Shown here: positions 53,432 to 64,000 of the stretch, in pieces
Position numbering within the stretch: the first letter of the stretch is position 1
Layout: each line of letters opens with the position of its first letter
Source of the DNA: Xanthobacteraceae bacterium
GTDB taxonomy: Bacteria; Pseudomonadota; Alphaproteobacteria; Rhizobiales; Xanthobacteraceae
Direction: 5' to 3'
NCBI GenBank assembly: GCA_022844485.1
Contig: JALHLQ010000019.1
Location: 1 to 64,000 of the forward strand
Length of the DNA: 64,000 bases
Translations under genes and position numbers: made by a program
The notes under the pieces: generated by a model
Databases searched by the model: none
Seen by the model: only the letters and a program-made list of their open reading frames with translations
What the model was told of the DNA's origin: nothing

Positions 53432-54550
53432 TTATCGATCCTTGCTGTTCAGCCCCGCCACTTTCATCACCAGGTCCGCCAATCGGTCGGCCGCGTCGGC
53501 GGCGCCGGCGGACTTTGCCGCCTGCGCCATTGCATTCAATCGTTCCGGGGCCGAGAGGAGCTCGGTCATTTCGCCGGCAAGCCTTTGCGGCGTGAACTGG
53601 TCTTGCGTCAAGAGAATGGCGGCTCCGGCCTTAGCGAGCATGGTGGCATTGGCCAATTGATCCTGATCGAGCGCGTGCGGAAACGGGACCAGGATCGAGG
53701 GCCGGCCGACGACCGCAAGCTCGGCGACGGTCGACGCGCCCGAACGCGAGATGACAAGATGCGCAGCCGCCATGCGTGCGGGCAGGTCGGCGAAAAACGG
53801 GGCAATCTCGGCGGCAAGTCCGGCCCGCTCATAGGCGTCCTCGACCCGCGCCCGATCCTCTTCGCGCGCCTGCTGGACCAGGTCGATACGACGCCGGACC
53901 TTTTCCGGAAGCGACGCAAGCGCCGGCGGCACGATGTCCGCCATGACCTTGGCGCCCTGGCTTCCGCCGAACACAAGGAGCCGGAAGCGGTCAGCGGGGC
54001 CCGGCGGGCGATACGCGTGCCTGGACAACTCGATCACGGCCGGCCGCACCGGGTTGCCGGTCTGGGCAGACTTTCCCGTCAGGTGTGGTGATAGGCCGAT
54101 CACGGAGGGAAAACTGGTTGCGATCGCGGTCACCCGCGACGCCAGCAGGCGATTGGCGCGCCCCATCACCCCGTTCTGCTCGTGAATGACCGTCGGGACA
54201 TGAACGAGCGTCGCGGCAAGCACCGGCGGAACGGTTGGATAGCCCCCGAAACCCACCAAAGCGGCGGGCCTGATCTTGCGGATGAGTCGAATGCCCCGGA
54301 CGATGCCGAAGCCGAGGACCGCGGCCGCCCGCGCCAGTTTGACGGGATTTCGCCCCGCGAACGTCGCGCTTGGAAGGATATGCGTGTGGTCCGCCGGGAA
54401 CTGCTGGCCGTAGCGCGCCGCGCGGGCATCGGTTGCAAGATCGACCCTGGCGCCGCGCGCGCGAAGCGCATTGGCAAGCGCCTCGGCGGGGAACAAGTGC
54501 CCGCCTGTGCCCCCGGCAGCGACAACGATCAGGGGCAATCCGCCATTCAC
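53432..54550 (-). CDS. murG: Undecaprenyldiphospho-muramoylpentapeptide beta-N-acetylglucosaminyltransferase
   Basis: [27 protein letters not shown]...[20 protein letters not shown]...[14 protein letters not shown] start at 54550 overlapping ftsW stop. Confidence 0.94.
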   Translation of the reverse strand: MNGGLPLIVVAAGGTGGHLFPAEALANALRARGARVDLATDARAARYGQQFPADHTHILPSATFAGRNPVKLARAAAVLGFGIVRGIRLIRKIRPAALVGFGGYPTVPPVLAATLVHVPTVIHEQNGVMGRANRLLASRVTAIATSFPSVIGLSPHLTGKSAQTGNPVRPAVIELSRHAYRPPGPADRFRLLVFGGSQGAKVMADIVPPALASLPEKVRRRIDLVQQAREEDRARVEDAYERAGLAAEIAPFFADLPARMAAAHLVISRSGASTVAELAVVGRPSILVPFPHALDQDQLANATMLAKAGAAILLTQDQFTPQRLAGEMTELLSAPERLNAMAQAAKSAGAADAADRLADLVMKVAGLNSKDR

Positions 54551-55701
54551 GCTGCGACCCCGCGAGGCGCGACGGCCAAGCGGTGCTTGACGAGCTGCGC
54601 CCGTGGGCGCTCGCGGGTCAGCGAGAGCAGCATTCCCATCCCATAGGCGAGCGAGATCAGCGAAGAGCCGCCATAGGAAATGAACGGCAGCGTCATGCCC
54701 TTGGCGGGGATGAGATGCAGGTTCACGGCCATGTTGATTGCCGACTGCGCCCCGAACAGGAGCGCAAGTCCAGCAATCGCAAAGCGAATGAAAGGATCGT
54801 CGTCGCGCAGGGCGCACATGAGCGCGCGGATCACGATGAAAGCGAACAGGGCAACCAGCACGAGACAGAGCACGATGCCGAACTCCTCGGCGGCCACGGC
54901 GAAGATGAAGTCCGCATGGCTATCCGGCAGGACCCGCTTCATGGTGCCCTCCCCGGGCCCGCGCCCGAACCAGCCGCCGCGCACGAAAGACTCGAGTGCG
55001 GTATCGACCTGGAACGTATCGCCCGAAGAGGGATCGAGGAAGCGCTTAATGCGGCGGGCGACGTGCGGAACCATGACATAGGCCCCGGCAAGTCCGGCCG
55101 TGGCGGCGCCGGCCAGCCCTGCGACCCAGACGAACCGCATGCCGGCCATGAAGAACAGCGCGCCCCAAACGAGCGCAATCAGCATGGTCTGTCCGAAGTC
55201 CGGCTGCAGCACGAGGACGGCGACGACAACCAGCAGCAGACCGAGCGCAACCGTGTTGGCCGGCACCTCCGGTTTCCGCGTGGACTCGGCGAAGAGCCAG
55301 GCGATGAGAATGACAAAGGAAGGTTTCAGGAACTCGGACGGCTGGATGTTGAGACCCATCAGGACGATCCAGCGACGCGCGCCCTTCACCTCCGCACCGA
55401 ACACCAGTGTTGCCGCCGCCAGCGCCAGGCTGCACGCGAACACGAGGAGCGCCACCCGCCGAATTTGCCGGGGCGACAGAAACGATGACGCAATGAGCAC
55501 GAGCAACGCCGGCACGAGGTAGAGAACATGCCGGTTCACGAAATAGAACGGATCAAGCCCGATGCGCGTGGCAACCGGCGGACTGGCCGCCAGCGACAGA
55601 ACGATCCCGCCCAGCATGAGCGCTGCGACAGCGGCCAGCACCAATCGATCGACCGTCCACCACCAGGCCGCGAACGGCGTGCGTTCAAGGCGCGAGATCA
55701 T
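54547..55701 (-). CDS. ftsW: Lipid II polymerase/putative flippase FtsW
   Basis: GARRWIVLMGLNIQPSEFLKPSFVILIAWLFAES...LPDSHADFIFAVAAEEFGIVLCLVLVALFAFIVIRAL...GMTLPFISYGGSSLISLAYGMGMLL. Confidence 0.95.
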   Translation of the reverse strand: MISRLERTPFAAWWWTVDRLVLAAVAALMLGGIVLSLAASPPVATRIGLDPFYFVNRHVLYLVPALLVLIASSFLSPRQIRRVALLVFACSLALAAATLVFGAEVKGARRWIVLMGLNIQPSEFLKPSFVILIAWLFAESTRKPEVPANTVALGLLLVVVAVLVLQPDFGQTMLIALVWGALFFMAGMRFVWVAGLAGAATAGLAGAYVMVPHVARRIKRFLDPSSGDTFQVDTALESFVRGGWFGRGPGEGTMKRVLPDSHADFIFAVAAEEFGIVLCLVLVALFAFIVIRALMCALRDDDPFIRFAIAGLALLFGAQSAINMAVNLHLIPAKGMTLPFISYGGSSLISLAYGMGMLLSLTRERPRAQLVKHRLAVAPRGVAA

Positions 55702-55848
55702 GAATCCCCCGGGCAGGCTGGCGCGCGCGCAACTCTCAGAGACTGTATTGCCCCGCTGACCCCGAAATTTGCTGCGGCGCCTGCGCCACAGCGCCTGCGA
55801 ACTCCGGTGCCAGACCCCAGTCCTGCCCCGGGTTTGGTTTCAAGTCGA

Positions 55849-56529
55849 TTAAGATTGGACCGTGTCGCCTCTCAGCGGCGCGAGTCGCGAGGTTCCGATC
55901 ATGACTTCAGCGGCCAGTCGAACGGCAACCGCAAGCGGCAGCGTGTGCCGCGACTCGACGATCACCATTCCTGCAGTCCAGCCGAGCACGATCACGAGGT
56001 CCGGCAGCGACAAGCCGTGGAGATCGGCGATATCGCGCACGCTCTCGCGCAAATACAGACCCGCATGGAGAGGCTTTTCGCTCGGACGATATTCGGGCGG
56101 TGCGCTCAATGGCGGAAACGGAGCCTTCCCCAGGCTCCCGGTCACGGATTCCACCAGCCTCTTGATATCGGGCAGTTGATCGGCGGCAAGCCCCGCGGCG
56201 GTTGCGGCCTGGACGATCATGGACCAGGCGGTGTGGTTGTCTCCGTCCACGAATAGAACGTGGTCTTGCACGCCGCCCGGCAACCAGGCCCCCTTATCGG
56301 GCAGCGGCAAGCCGGCCGACCGCAAGGCGAACTCCCCTGCAAGCGCGGCGGCCGCCGAGAGAGCGTCGGGCCCGCGCAAGCCGCCGTTCTGATCCGGGTA
56401 TCGCGATTTGAGCAGCGCCAGGATGTCCTCTCCTGCATTGCGTGCGCGATCATAGAACGACCGCTGTCTTGGAATGGCGTTCGCAACAGGCGAAGCGTGG
56501 GCCGGGCGGATGGCAGTTTGCATCGACAT
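55849..56529 (-). CDS. Hypothetical protein inside dcw cluster
   Basis: 226 aa, starts MSMQTAIRPAHASPVANAIPRQRSFYDRARNAGEDILALLKSRYPDQNGGLRGPDALSAAAALAGEFALRSAGLPLPDKGAWLPGG; same strand as ftsW and murD; no family recognised. Confidence 0.75.
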   Translation of the reverse strand: MSMQTAIRPAHASPVANAIPRQRSFYDRARNAGEDILALLKSRYPDQNGGLRGPDALSAAAALAGEFALRSAGLPLPDKGAWLPGGVQDHVLFVDGDNHTAWSMIVQAATAAGLAADQLPDIKRLVESVTGSLGKAPFPPLSAPPEYRPSEKPLHAGLYLRESVRDIADLHGLSLPDLVIVLGWTAGMVIVESRHTLPLAVAVRLAAEVMIGTSRLAPLRGDTVQS

Positions 56530-56643
56530 GCGAGGTACCCCTTTTGTGGTATCAGGATCGGGGCGGACCAATTGCAATTCGCCGAAGAAACTCGTTCAAG
56601 AAAGCCGCAAATTGTCTCGAAAACCGTGAAATCCGCTTTTCGA

Positions 56644-58041
56644 TCAGACAATGCCAGGGATCGCGCGCGCGAGCGCCCGAAACGCGTCTCCCCGCATCTC
56701 GAAATTGGCGAACTGGTCATAGGACGCGCAGGCGGGCGATAACAGAACCACGGGTTCTGATGCGTCCGATCGTTCGGCGTCCCGCGCCGCGAGTTCGACC
56801 GCGCGCTCGAGCGTGCCGGCGTGAACGTGCGGAACCTGCTGGTTGAGCGTGGCGGCAAAATCGTCGGCGGCCTCGCCGATCAGATAGGCTTTGCGGATAC
56901 GCGGAAAATACGCGGAGAGCGGCCGGATCCCGCCCGATTTCGCGCGCCCCCCGGCGATCCAGAAGATGTCCGCGTAGCTCGCGAGCGCCCGCCCCGCCGC
57001 GTCCGCATTGGTGGCCTTGGAGTCATTGACGAAAAGCACGCGCCCCTTGCGTCCGACCTGCTCCATCCGGTGCGCCAATCCGGGAAACGACGCGAGTCCC
57101 CTCTGAATGTCTGCCGGCGAGAGCCCGAGCGCCAGCGCGGCTGCGACCGCGCAGGCGGCGTTCTGCGCATTGTGAAGACCGCGAAGGGTTTCAATCCCGA
57201 AAAGGCGCGCAACAACGGCGCGCTTGCCGGCGCTGGCGCGCATGATGTGATCGCCGTCGAGGAAAACCCCATCCAAGAGGGGTCCTTGCACGCTGACGCG
57301 AACGGGAGTCACGCCCTTGCGCTCCAGCCGATCGGCAATGATTCGACACCACGCGTCATCGACCCCGACGACGGCCGTTCCGTGGTCGGGCACCCCGGCA
57401 ACGAGCCGCTCCTTGATGCCGGCATAATTTTCCATCGTTCCATGCCGATCCAAATGGTCCGGGCTGACATTCAAGAGAATCCCCACCGAGGGGTCGAGCG
57501 AGGGCGAAAGATCGATTTGAAACGACGAGCACTCGATGACGTGAACGCGCTCGTGCGTCGGCGGGTCGAGCGCGAGGATTGCGGTCCCGAGATTGCCCCC
57601 GACGGCGACGTTTCGGCCGGCCGATTTCAACAGATGCGCGATGAGTGCGGTGGTCGTCGACTTGCCGTTGGTGCCGGTGACGGCGACGAAGGGGGAATCC
57701 GGCGTGCTTAGCCGACGCTCCCGACAGAATAGTTCGACATCCCCGATCACCTCGACCCCGGCCTTGCGAGCCAGAAGGACGGACCAGTGCGGCTCGGGAT
57801 GGGTCAACGGCACGCCCGGCGCCATCACGAGCGCCGACACCTCGGACCAGACGATGCCTCGCAAGTCCCCGGTTTCAAGGCCCGCGGATTTTGCCTCGGC
57901 AAGCTTGCCGGCCGAGTCGTCGAAGGCAATCACCCTCGCCCCGCCCGCGAGCAATGCCCGGCAGCTTGCCAAGCCGGAAACGCCGAGCCCGAACACGGCG
58001 ACCCGGCGCCCGGCGAAGCTCGTGACCGGCGTCATGTGCAA
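56644..58041 (-). CDS. murD: UDP-N-acetylmuramoyl-L-alanine--D-glutamate ligase
   Basis: [31 protein letters not shown]...[25 protein letters not shown]...[23 protein letters not shown]. Confidence 0.96.
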   Translation of the reverse strand: MHMTPVTSFAGRRVAVFGLGVSGLASCRALLAGGARVIAFDDSAGKLAEAKSAGLETGDLRGIVWSEVSALVMAPGVPLTHPEPHWSVLLARKAGVEVIGDVELFCRERRLSTPDSPFVAVTGTNGKSTTTALIAHLLKSAGRNVAVGGNLGTAILALDPPTHERVHVIECSSFQIDLSPSLDPSVGILLNVSPDHLDRHGTMENYAGIKERLVAGVPDHGTAVVGVDDAWCRIIADRLERKGVTPVRVSVQGPLLDGVFLDGDHIMRASAGKRAVVARLFGIETLRGLHNAQNAACAVAAALALGLSPADIQRGLASFPGLAHRMEQVGRKGRVLFVNDSKATNADAAGRALASYADIFWIAGGRAKSGGIRPLSAYFPRIRKAYLIGEAADDFAATLNQQVPHVHAGTLERAVELAARDAERSDASEPVVLLSPACASYDQFANFEMRGDAFRALARAIPGIV

Positions 58042-58044
58042 TGT

Positions 58045-59130
58045 TCACCGCAGTTTCAACGTCGACAGCCCGATGAGCGCGAGCACGACCGACACGATCC
58101 AGAAGCGGATCACGATCTGCGACTCGGTCCAGCCGAGCTGTTCGAAGTGATGATGGATCGGAGCCATCTTGAACACGCGCTTTCCGGTCAGCTTGAATGA
58201 GGTCACTTGCACGATCACCGACACCGCCTCAAGCACGAAAAGGCCGCCGATGATGGCCAGCACAATTTCATGCTTGGTCGCGACCGCAACGCTCCCCAGC
58301 AATCCGCCCAGTGCAAGCGAGCCGGTATCGCCCATGAAGATCGATGCCGGCGGCGCGTTGAACCAAAGAAATCCGAGTCCTGCGCCGATAACGGCGCCAC
58401 ATAACACGGCGAGCTCTCCCGTGCCCGCCACATAGTGAATTTGCAGATACTCGGAAAAGACGATGTTGCCGGACAGGTAGGCGATCATCCCAAAACTCGC
58501 CGCGGCGATCATCACCGGCACGATGGCGAGTCCATCCAGCCCGTCGGTGAGATTCACCGCGTTTCCGGCTCCGACGATGATGAAGGCGGCGAAGATGATG
58601 AAGAACCATCCAAGGTCGAAAAGAAGTTCTTTGACGATGGGAAAAGCCAGCGAAGTCGCAAGTTGCGGCCGCCCGAGCTGGGACAAGGCAAAACATGCAG
58701 CAGCCGCGATCACCGCCTCGATCGCCAGCCGGGTCCGTCCCGAAAACAGATTATGGCTCTGGCGGGTGACCTTCAGATAATCGTCGTAGAAGCCGACAAG
58801 CCCGAAGCCGAGCGTCACGGCAAGCACGATCCACACGTACGGATTCGCCGGATTGGCCCAGAGCACCGTCGAGACGACAAGTCCGGACAAGATCATGAGT
58901 CCGCCCATGGTGGGCGTGCCCTTTTTCGTCAGCAGGTGCGATTTTGGTCCATCGTCGCGGATCGGCTGGCCCTTGCCCTGCTTCAGCCGCAACAGGTTGA
59001 TGATTGAAGGCCCGAACAAGAAAACGAACAACAGCGCGGTGACGACCGCGCCGCCCGTGCGGAAGGTGATGTAGCGAAACACGTTGAGCGCGTTGATCTT
59101 GTCAGAGAACTCGACCAGCAGATAGAGCAT
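58045..59130 (-). CDS. mraY: Phospho-N-acetylmuramoyl-pentapeptide-transferase
   Basis: [28 protein letters not shown]...[16 protein letters not shown]...[22 protein letters not shown]-type C-terminus ([26 protein letters not shown]). Confidence 0.97.
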   Translation of the reverse strand: MLYLLVEFSDKINALNVFRYITFRTGGAVVTALLFVFLFGPSIINLLRLKQGKGQPIRDDGPKSHLLTKKGTPTMGGLMILSGLVVSTVLWANPANPYVWIVLAVTLGFGLVGFYDDYLKVTRQSHNLFSGRTRLAIEAVIAAAACFALSQLGRPQLATSLAFPIVKELLFDLGWFFIIFAAFIIVGAGNAVNLTDGLDGLAIVPVMIAAASFGMIAYLSGNIVFSEYLQIHYVAGTGELAVLCGAVIGAGLGFLWFNAPPASIFMGDTGSLALGGLLGSVAVATKHEIVLAIIGGLFVLEAVSVIVQVTSFKLTGKRVFKMAPIHHHFEQLGWTESQIVIRFWIVSVVLALIGLSTLKLR

Positions 59131-59134
59131 ATCG

Positions 59135-60577
59135 TCAGCCTCGCGCGGCCGCGCGTGAACGGGCGTCCTGGGGAGCGCGGGTCCGCAGCGCCAGCACGAT
59201 GGGTCCCATGCGCGACCCCAAGGATCCCTTGACCATGACCGCGTCTCCCGCGCGCACTGCGGTCAAGACCTCCGGCTCGAGCGCTGCCGAGTTCTCCGCA
59301 TAACCGCCGCGCCGCTCCGCGGGAAGAGCGTCCCACAAGGAGCGCATCAGCGGGCCGGCGGCGAAAACGAGGTCGATCGCATTGGCAAAAATCTCATCGA
59401 GAAGATCGCGATGAAGCTTCGGGCCCATCGGCCCGAGCTCGAGCATATCGCCGAGCACGGCGATGCGGCGGCCGCCTTTCTCGATCGAGGCCTGCCCAAG
59501 CAGCGCCAGCGCCGCACGCATGGAGGCCGGATTGGCGTTGTAGCTCTCGTCGATCAGCAGCACTGTGCCGCCAGGGGCGTGCAACACGTGCTGTTCGCCG
59601 CGTCCGCTCGCCGGCTTCACGGCCGCGAGCGCGAGCGCGGCGACAGCGAGATCGGCGTCAAGCAGCGAAGCCGCTGTCAGCACCGCGAGCGAGTTCAGCA
59701 CCAGGTGCCGCCCGGGCGCACCGATCTTGTACGTCACATCGGCCCCTAGGATGCTCGCACTGACGGCAGAGCCATCCGGCCGCAAGGAAACGTCGATCAA
59801 TCGCGTATCGGCCTCCCCGTTTTCTCCGAACGACACGATGCGCTCGACTCCCGCCTCCTTGGCCCGCATGCGCAGTCGCTCGTAATGCGGGTTGTCGCGG
59901 TTGATGACCGCAGTCCCGCCGGGCTCCAGCCCCAAGAAGATCTCGGCCTTCGCGTCCGCGATGCCTTCCACGGATCCAAAGAATTCGAGATGCACCGCCT
60001 CCACGGCGGTGATGATCGCCACATGCGGGCGAACGAGCCGCGTGAGAGGCGTGATTTCGCCCGCATGGTTCATGCCGATTTCGAAAACGCCGAAACGCGC
60101 GCTCGCCGGCATCCGCGCCAGCGATAGCGGCACGCCCCAATGATTGTTGAACGACGCCGTCGAGGCATGCGTCTCGCCGAATTTTGAAAGCACGAGCCGC
60201 AGCATTTCCTTTGTGCCGGTTTTCCCGACCGAGCCCGTCACGCCGACGATCTTCGCATTCGATCTCGCCCGCGCGGCCCGTGCAAGCGAGCGCAGCGCGT
60301 CGAGCACATCCGGAACGACGAGCAATCGGGCGTCGGAGGAGAATGCGGCGCGCTTGTCCTCCGCCACGACGGCGAGGGCGGCCCCGCGCACGAAAGCTTC
60401 CTCGACGAACTCATGGCCGTCGCGGTGCTCGCCTGTGATCGCGAAGAAGGCCTCGCCTTGCTTGAGCGTCCGCGTATCGATCGAAAGCCCGGACACGGAA
60501 GCAGGCAGCGCGCCCTCTCGGCGAGCACCCATGGCCTTTGCCATCTCGTCCAAGGTCCAGAGCACGTCCGCCGTCAT
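59135..60577 (-). CDS. murF: UDP-N-acetylmuramoyl-tripeptide--D-alanyl-D-alanine ligase
   Basis: [31 protein letters not shown]...[43 protein letters not shown]. Confidence 0.96.
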   Translation of the reverse strand: MTADVLWTLDEMAKAMGARREGALPASVSGLSIDTRTLKQGEAFFAITGEHRDGHEFVEEAFVRGAALAVVAEDKRAAFSSDARLLVVPDVLDALRSLARAARARSNAKIVGVTGSVGKTGTKEMLRLVLSKFGETHASTASFNNHWGVPLSLARMPASARFGVFEIGMNHAGEITPLTRLVRPHVAIITAVEAVHLEFFGSVEGIADAKAEIFLGLEPGGTAVINRDNPHYERLRMRAKEAGVERIVSFGENGEADTRLIDVSLRPDGSAVSASILGADVTYKIGAPGRHLVLNSLAVLTAASLLDADLAVAALALAAVKPASGRGEQHVLHAPGGTVLLIDESYNANPASMRAALALLGQASIEKGGRRIAVLGDMLELGPMGPKLHRDLLDEIFANAIDLVFAAGPLMRSLWDALPAERRGGYAENSAALEPEVLTAVRAGDAVMVKGSLGSRMGPIVLALRTRAPQDARSRAAARG

Positions 60578-62022
60578 CCCAATTCCTTCAGCACAGCCGC
60601 GACCGCCGCATGGTCGGTGAAGGGTAGCACCCGGTCGCCGACAATCTGGCCGCTTTCATGGCCTTTTCCAGCGATCAATAGCACGTCCCCGGATGCAAGT
60701 TCGCGAACCGCCTCGCGAATGGCCTCTGTACGATCTCCGATCTCACGCGCACCGGGCGCTGCGGCGAGGATTTCGGAGCGGATCGCCGCCGGCGGCTCTG
60801 TGCGCGGATTGTCATCGGTTACGATGACGATGTCCGCCTTTTCGGCTGAAATCGCCCCCATCAGCGGCCGTTTGCCTCGGTCGCGGTCGCCGCCCGCTCC
60901 AAAAACGACGATCAGCCTGTTCTTGACGAAGGGCCGCAAGGCGTCGAGCGCCTTGGCGAGAGCATCCGGCTTGTGCGCGTAATCAACGAAGATCGGCGCG
61001 CCTTTGTGCTCGCCGACGATTTCCAGCCGCCCCTTCGCGCCTTCAAGCGTTTCGAGCGCACCAAAGACCCGCGGCGCATCGCTTCCCGTGGCGATGGCGA
61101 GCCCCGCAGCGACCAGGGCGTTCTCCACCTGAAAGTGCCCGACAAGCGGAAGTCTGATCTCGAACATCCGGCCCGCATAATCGATTCGCGCGCGTTGCGC
61201 GAAACCCTCGATCGCAACCTCCTTCAGGCGGATGTCCGCTCCCTTCCGGCCGACGGTCAGCGTCTTGAGTCCGCGATTGCGGGCCGCCGAGACAAAATGA
61301 TCCGCGTGCGCGTGGTCGACATCGATGACGGCGCTCCCGCCGGTTGGCAGCAGTTCCGAAAACAGACGGAGCTTCGCCTCAAGATAGGCTTCGAAGGTGA
61401 GATGGTAATCGAGATGGTCGCGCGTGATGTTGGTGAATCCTCCCGCAGCGATGCGAAGTCCGTCGAGCCGGCGCTGATCGAGGCCGTGCGAGGACGCCTC
61501 AATGGCGAGATGTGTGGTGCCTTCTTCGGCGAGCGCGCCGAGCGTTTGGTGGAGTTCGACGGGATCAGGCGTCGTCAAGGATCCATAGGCCTCTCCCTTC
61601 GGCGACACGACGCCGACGGTGCCGACGCTTGCGGCCTGACATCCGAGCAAGCTCCAGATCTGCCGCGTGTAGGCGGCGACCGACGTCTTGCCGCTCGTCC
61701 CCGTAATCGCAGCGATTGTCTTGGGCTGTCGTGGGAAGAGTTTTGCCGCGGCCAGCGCGAGCGACCGCCGGACATTGGCGACGCGCACGAAGACGACATC
61801 ATCCGTCAGGTTCTCGGAGCGTCGCTCCGCCATCACCGCCACCGCGCCCGCCGCGACCGCCTGCGGCACGTACTGGCTGCCGTCCGCCTTGGTTCCGGGC
61901 ACGGCGGCAAACAAGAAGCCCGGCTTTACCTTCCGGCTGTCGGCCGTGAGCCCTGTGATGTCGAGCGCCGCAGCGCACGCATCGAATTCGGCATCGGCCG
62001 GCAGGAGATCGGCAAGTTTCAT
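60574..62022 (-). CDS. murE: UDP-N-acetylmuramoyl-L-alanyl-D-glutamate--2,6-diaminopimelate ligase
   Basis: GLTADSRKVKPGFLFAAVPGTKADGSQYV...IAAITGTSGKTSVAAYTRQI...DDNPRTEPPAAIRSEILAA (DNPR motif for DAP). Confidence 0.96.
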   Translation of the reverse strand: MKLADLLPADAEFDACAAALDITGLTADSRKVKPGFLFAAVPGTKADGSQYVPQAVAAGAVAVMAERRSENLTDDVVFVRVANVRRSLALAAAKLFPRQPKTIAAITGTSGKTSVAAYTRQIWSLLGCQAASVGTVGVVSPKGEAYGSLTTPDPVELHQTLGALAEEGTTHLAIEASSHGLDQRRLDGLRIAAGGFTNITRDHLDYHLTFEAYLEAKLRLFSELLPTGGSAVIDVDHAHADHFVSAARNRGLKTLTVGRKGADIRLKEVAIEGFAQRARIDYAGRMFEIRLPLVGHFQVENALVAAGLAIATGSDAPRVFGALETLEGAKGRLEIVGEHKGAPIFVDYAHKPDALAKALDALRPFVKNRLIVVFGAGGDRDRGKRPLMGAISAEKADIVIVTDDNPRTEPPAAIRSEILAAAPGAREIGDRTEAIREAVRELASGDVLLIAGKGHESGQIVGDRVLPFTDHAAVAAVLKELG

Positions 62023-62141
62023 CAGCGCTCTGACTCGTGTCCCGGCCGGCGAGGCGCGGTCCAGCCCAAGTGTCCTTACAAAGTTGATCGCGCTCTGCCC
62101 GGGTCCGCTCGGGTTGCCCGGCCTTGCGCGGCGCGCGTCTT

Positions 62142-63881
62142 TTAGCGCGCTCCCCGCACATTGGCGAGGATCAAGCGGTCCGCGGGAGGAAGGTCGTGCC
62201 GCGGCTCGAGACCCAGCATGGGTGCGACACGGGCGATGACCTTGCCTGCAGTCGGCGCGGCGTTCCAGCCGGACGTGGCGTAGCCTTGCGTTTCCGGCAG
62301 CGGCTGTGGCTCATCCAGCATGATCAGCAGGAGATAGCGCGGTTCGTCGGCCGGCATGACGGCCATGAAGGTGGTGAGCAGTTTCGATTTCACATAGCGC
62401 CCGTTAACCACCTTCTCCGATGTTCCGGTCTTGCCGCCGACATAGAAGCCTTTGACATCGGCCCGCGTCGCCGTCCCCTTCTCGGCGTTCAGCCGCATCA
62501 GGTAACGCATCATCGCGCTGGTTTCGGGCTTGACGACCTGCTTGCCGAGCGCCCGGGCGTCCGCCTCACTTCGCTTGAGAAACGTGGGCGGGATCAGCAT
62601 GCCGCCATTCATCAATGCGCCGACGGCCGCGACCGACTGCAAAGGCGCCACCGAAAGCCCGTGTCCGAACGCGATCGTCACCGTGTTCAATTCCGCCCAC
62701 CGCTTCGGCAGGATCGGCTCCGCGCTTTCCGGCAGTTCCGTGCGCAGGCGGTCAAGCTGTCCCATTCGTTTCAGGAAAGCCTTGTGATGATCGACGCCGA
62801 GCGCCAGGGCCATGCGCGCGGTGCCGATGTTGGAGGAGTAGGTGAAAATCTCGGGCACGGTGAGGACGCGTTTCTGGCCCTTGTAGTCGCCGATCTCGAA
62901 CTTGCCGTAGCGGAGCGGCACCCGCGCGTCGAAGGTGGAGGCGAGATTGATCTTGCCCGAGTCGAGCGCCATCGCCACCGTCAGGGCTTTGAAGGTCGAA
63001 CCCAACTCGAACACGCCAGTCGTGAGGCGATTGATGCGCGTCTTGTCGAGCGCCTCGCGCGGGTTGTTCGGATTGTAGTCCGGCACGGATACCATCGAGA
63101 CGATCTCGCCGGTCCGCACGTCCGTGATCAGCCCCGCCGCTGCCTGTGCTTTGTACCTCTCTTTCGCCGCAAGAAGTTCATCGCGCAGCGCGTGCTGCAC
63201 CCGCAGATCCACCGCAAGCTCGATCGGCTTCTCAATGCGGTCGACGGCAAACCCGGACGAATGAAGATCGGCGAGTCCGCTTGCATCGAGCCATTTCTCG
63301 ATGCCGGCAATGCCTTGATTGTCGACATTCACATGGCCGATGAGGTGCGAGACGACGGCGAGATTGGGATAGACCCGCTTGTTTTCGGGAAGGAAGCCGA
63401 CGCCGGGGATGCCGAGCCGGTGAATGTCCCTTTGCTGCTGCGGCGAGATTTCACGCTTGAGCCACACGAATCCGCGCTTGGACGCCAGCCGCTCGCGCGC
63501 TTCGCTGGCATCGAGGTCGGGGAGAACCGCCGTGAGAAGCTCGATGGCCTCGTCGACATCGATGATCTTGCGCGGCTCGGCGAAAAGCGACGGCGTCCGC
63601 ACATCGGTCGCAAGAACCTCTCCGTTGCGGTCGACGATGTCGGGCCGGGCGGTCGCGACGACGTCCGAGGCGCCGCGCCGCGCGGTCTGCGTTTCCGGCG
63701 CGATCGCCAGAACGACAAGGCGGACCGCAATGACGCCATAGATGATGGCGAACGCTGCGATGGCCAGCGCGATGCGCGCCTTTGCTTTGGCATGACGGTC
63801 GATCTCTTTGTCGTAAAGCAGGGCTTGAGCGAAACGCGATCGCCACGACGGATCGGGTTTTCCGAGCCCTTGCGCGCTCAT
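62142..63881 (-). CDS. ftsI: Peptidoglycan transpeptidase FtsI (PBP3-type, cell division)
   Basis: ARPDIVDRNGEVLATDVRTPSLFAEPRKI...ELGSTFKALTVAMAL (SxxK) ...YSSNIGTA (SxN) ...VGGKTGTSEKV (KTG). Confidence 0.94.
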   Translation of the reverse strand: MSAQGLGKPDPSWRSRFAQALLYDKEIDRHAKAKARIALAIAAFAIIYGVIAVRLVVLAIAPETQTARRGASDVVATARPDIVDRNGEVLATDVRTPSLFAEPRKIIDVDEAIELLTAVLPDLDASEARERLASKRGFVWLKREISPQQQRDIHRLGIPGVGFLPENKRVYPNLAVVSHLIGHVNVDNQGIAGIEKWLDASGLADLHSSGFAVDRIEKPIELAVDLRVQHALRDELLAAKERYKAQAAAGLITDVRTGEIVSMVSVPDYNPNNPREALDKTRINRLTTGVFELGSTFKALTVAMALDSGKINLASTFDARVPLRYGKFEIGDYKGQKRVLTVPEIFTYSSNIGTARMALALGVDHHKAFLKRMGQLDRLRTELPESAEPILPKRWAELNTVTIAFGHGLSVAPLQSVAAVGALMNGGMLIPPTFLKRSEADARALGKQVVKPETSAMMRYLMRLNAEKGTATRADVKGFYVGGKTGTSEKVVNGRYVKSKLLTTFMAVMPADEPRYLLLIMLDEPQPLPETQGYATSGWNAAPTAGKVIARVAPMLGLEPRHDLPPADRLILANVRGAR

Positions 63882-64000
63882 CGCGGTCTTGGCCTCTGTG
63901 GGCCCGCACTGCCGGTGGTCAGATCGCTGTCGATCTGCGTTTCGATAATCGCTCCGATCGGATCGGCAGTGCCCGGCGGCACGATCTGCACGGGCCGCTC
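63878..64000 (-). CDS. 3' end of an upstream ORF, probably ftsL (truncated by window edge)
   Basis: Frame ...ERPVQIVPPGTADPIGAIIETQIDSDLTTGSAGPQRPRPR*, ATGA overlap with ftsI start; ftsL identity inferred only from dcw position. Confidence 0.5.
   Translation of the reverse strand, partial: ERPVQIVPPGTADPIGAIIETQIDSDLTTGSAGPQRPRPR

Noticed and set aside
56821-57711. 296-aa plus-strand ORF
   Set aside because: Antisense shadow of murD.

Overview
The window is GC-rich alphaproteobacterial chromosome, probably Hyphomicrobiales (a Bradyrhizobiaceae/Xanthobacteraceae-like organism, judged from synteny and protein style only). Most of it is ordinary housekeeping sequence: HAD dehalogenase, RMD1/DUF155, miaA, serB, degP/DUF2065/hflC/hflK/folA/thyA, a TctCAB transporter, a split chromate transporter, sspB, P450/FkbM, fumC, AsmA, FAD oxidase, UvrD helicase, L,D-transpeptidase, ParA/PHA protein/flavodoxin, prmA, aminopeptidase P, MFS transporter, ligA/recN/bamD/lpxC, and a long dcw cluster (ftsZ-ftsA-ftsQ-ddl-murB-murC-murG-ftsW-X-murD-mraY-murF-murE-ftsI-[ftsL]). 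The most interesting non-coding signals are: (i) a family of CTAGTG...CACTAG-bounded composite hairpins, with two nearly identical A+B units at 5749-5916 and 32597-32763 plus two diverged members at 32436-32600. Stem sequences differ but pairing, internal bulge and (in A, C and D) a 21-nt TTGCCGCA-type loop are kept; (ii) GTAGGGTGGGC palindromes, one of which supplies the stop codons of both convergent neighbours (serB and degP); (iii) a circularly permuted two-piece tmRNA gene encoding the tag ANDNYAPVAQAA, next to sspB; (iv) what look like decayed palindromic elements read in frame inside the UvrD helicase; (v) an unrecognised ORF inside the dcw cluster between ftsW and murD. No CRISPR array, rRNA, tRNA or intact transposase was recognised. 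All homology calls are from memory of families; no database search was run.
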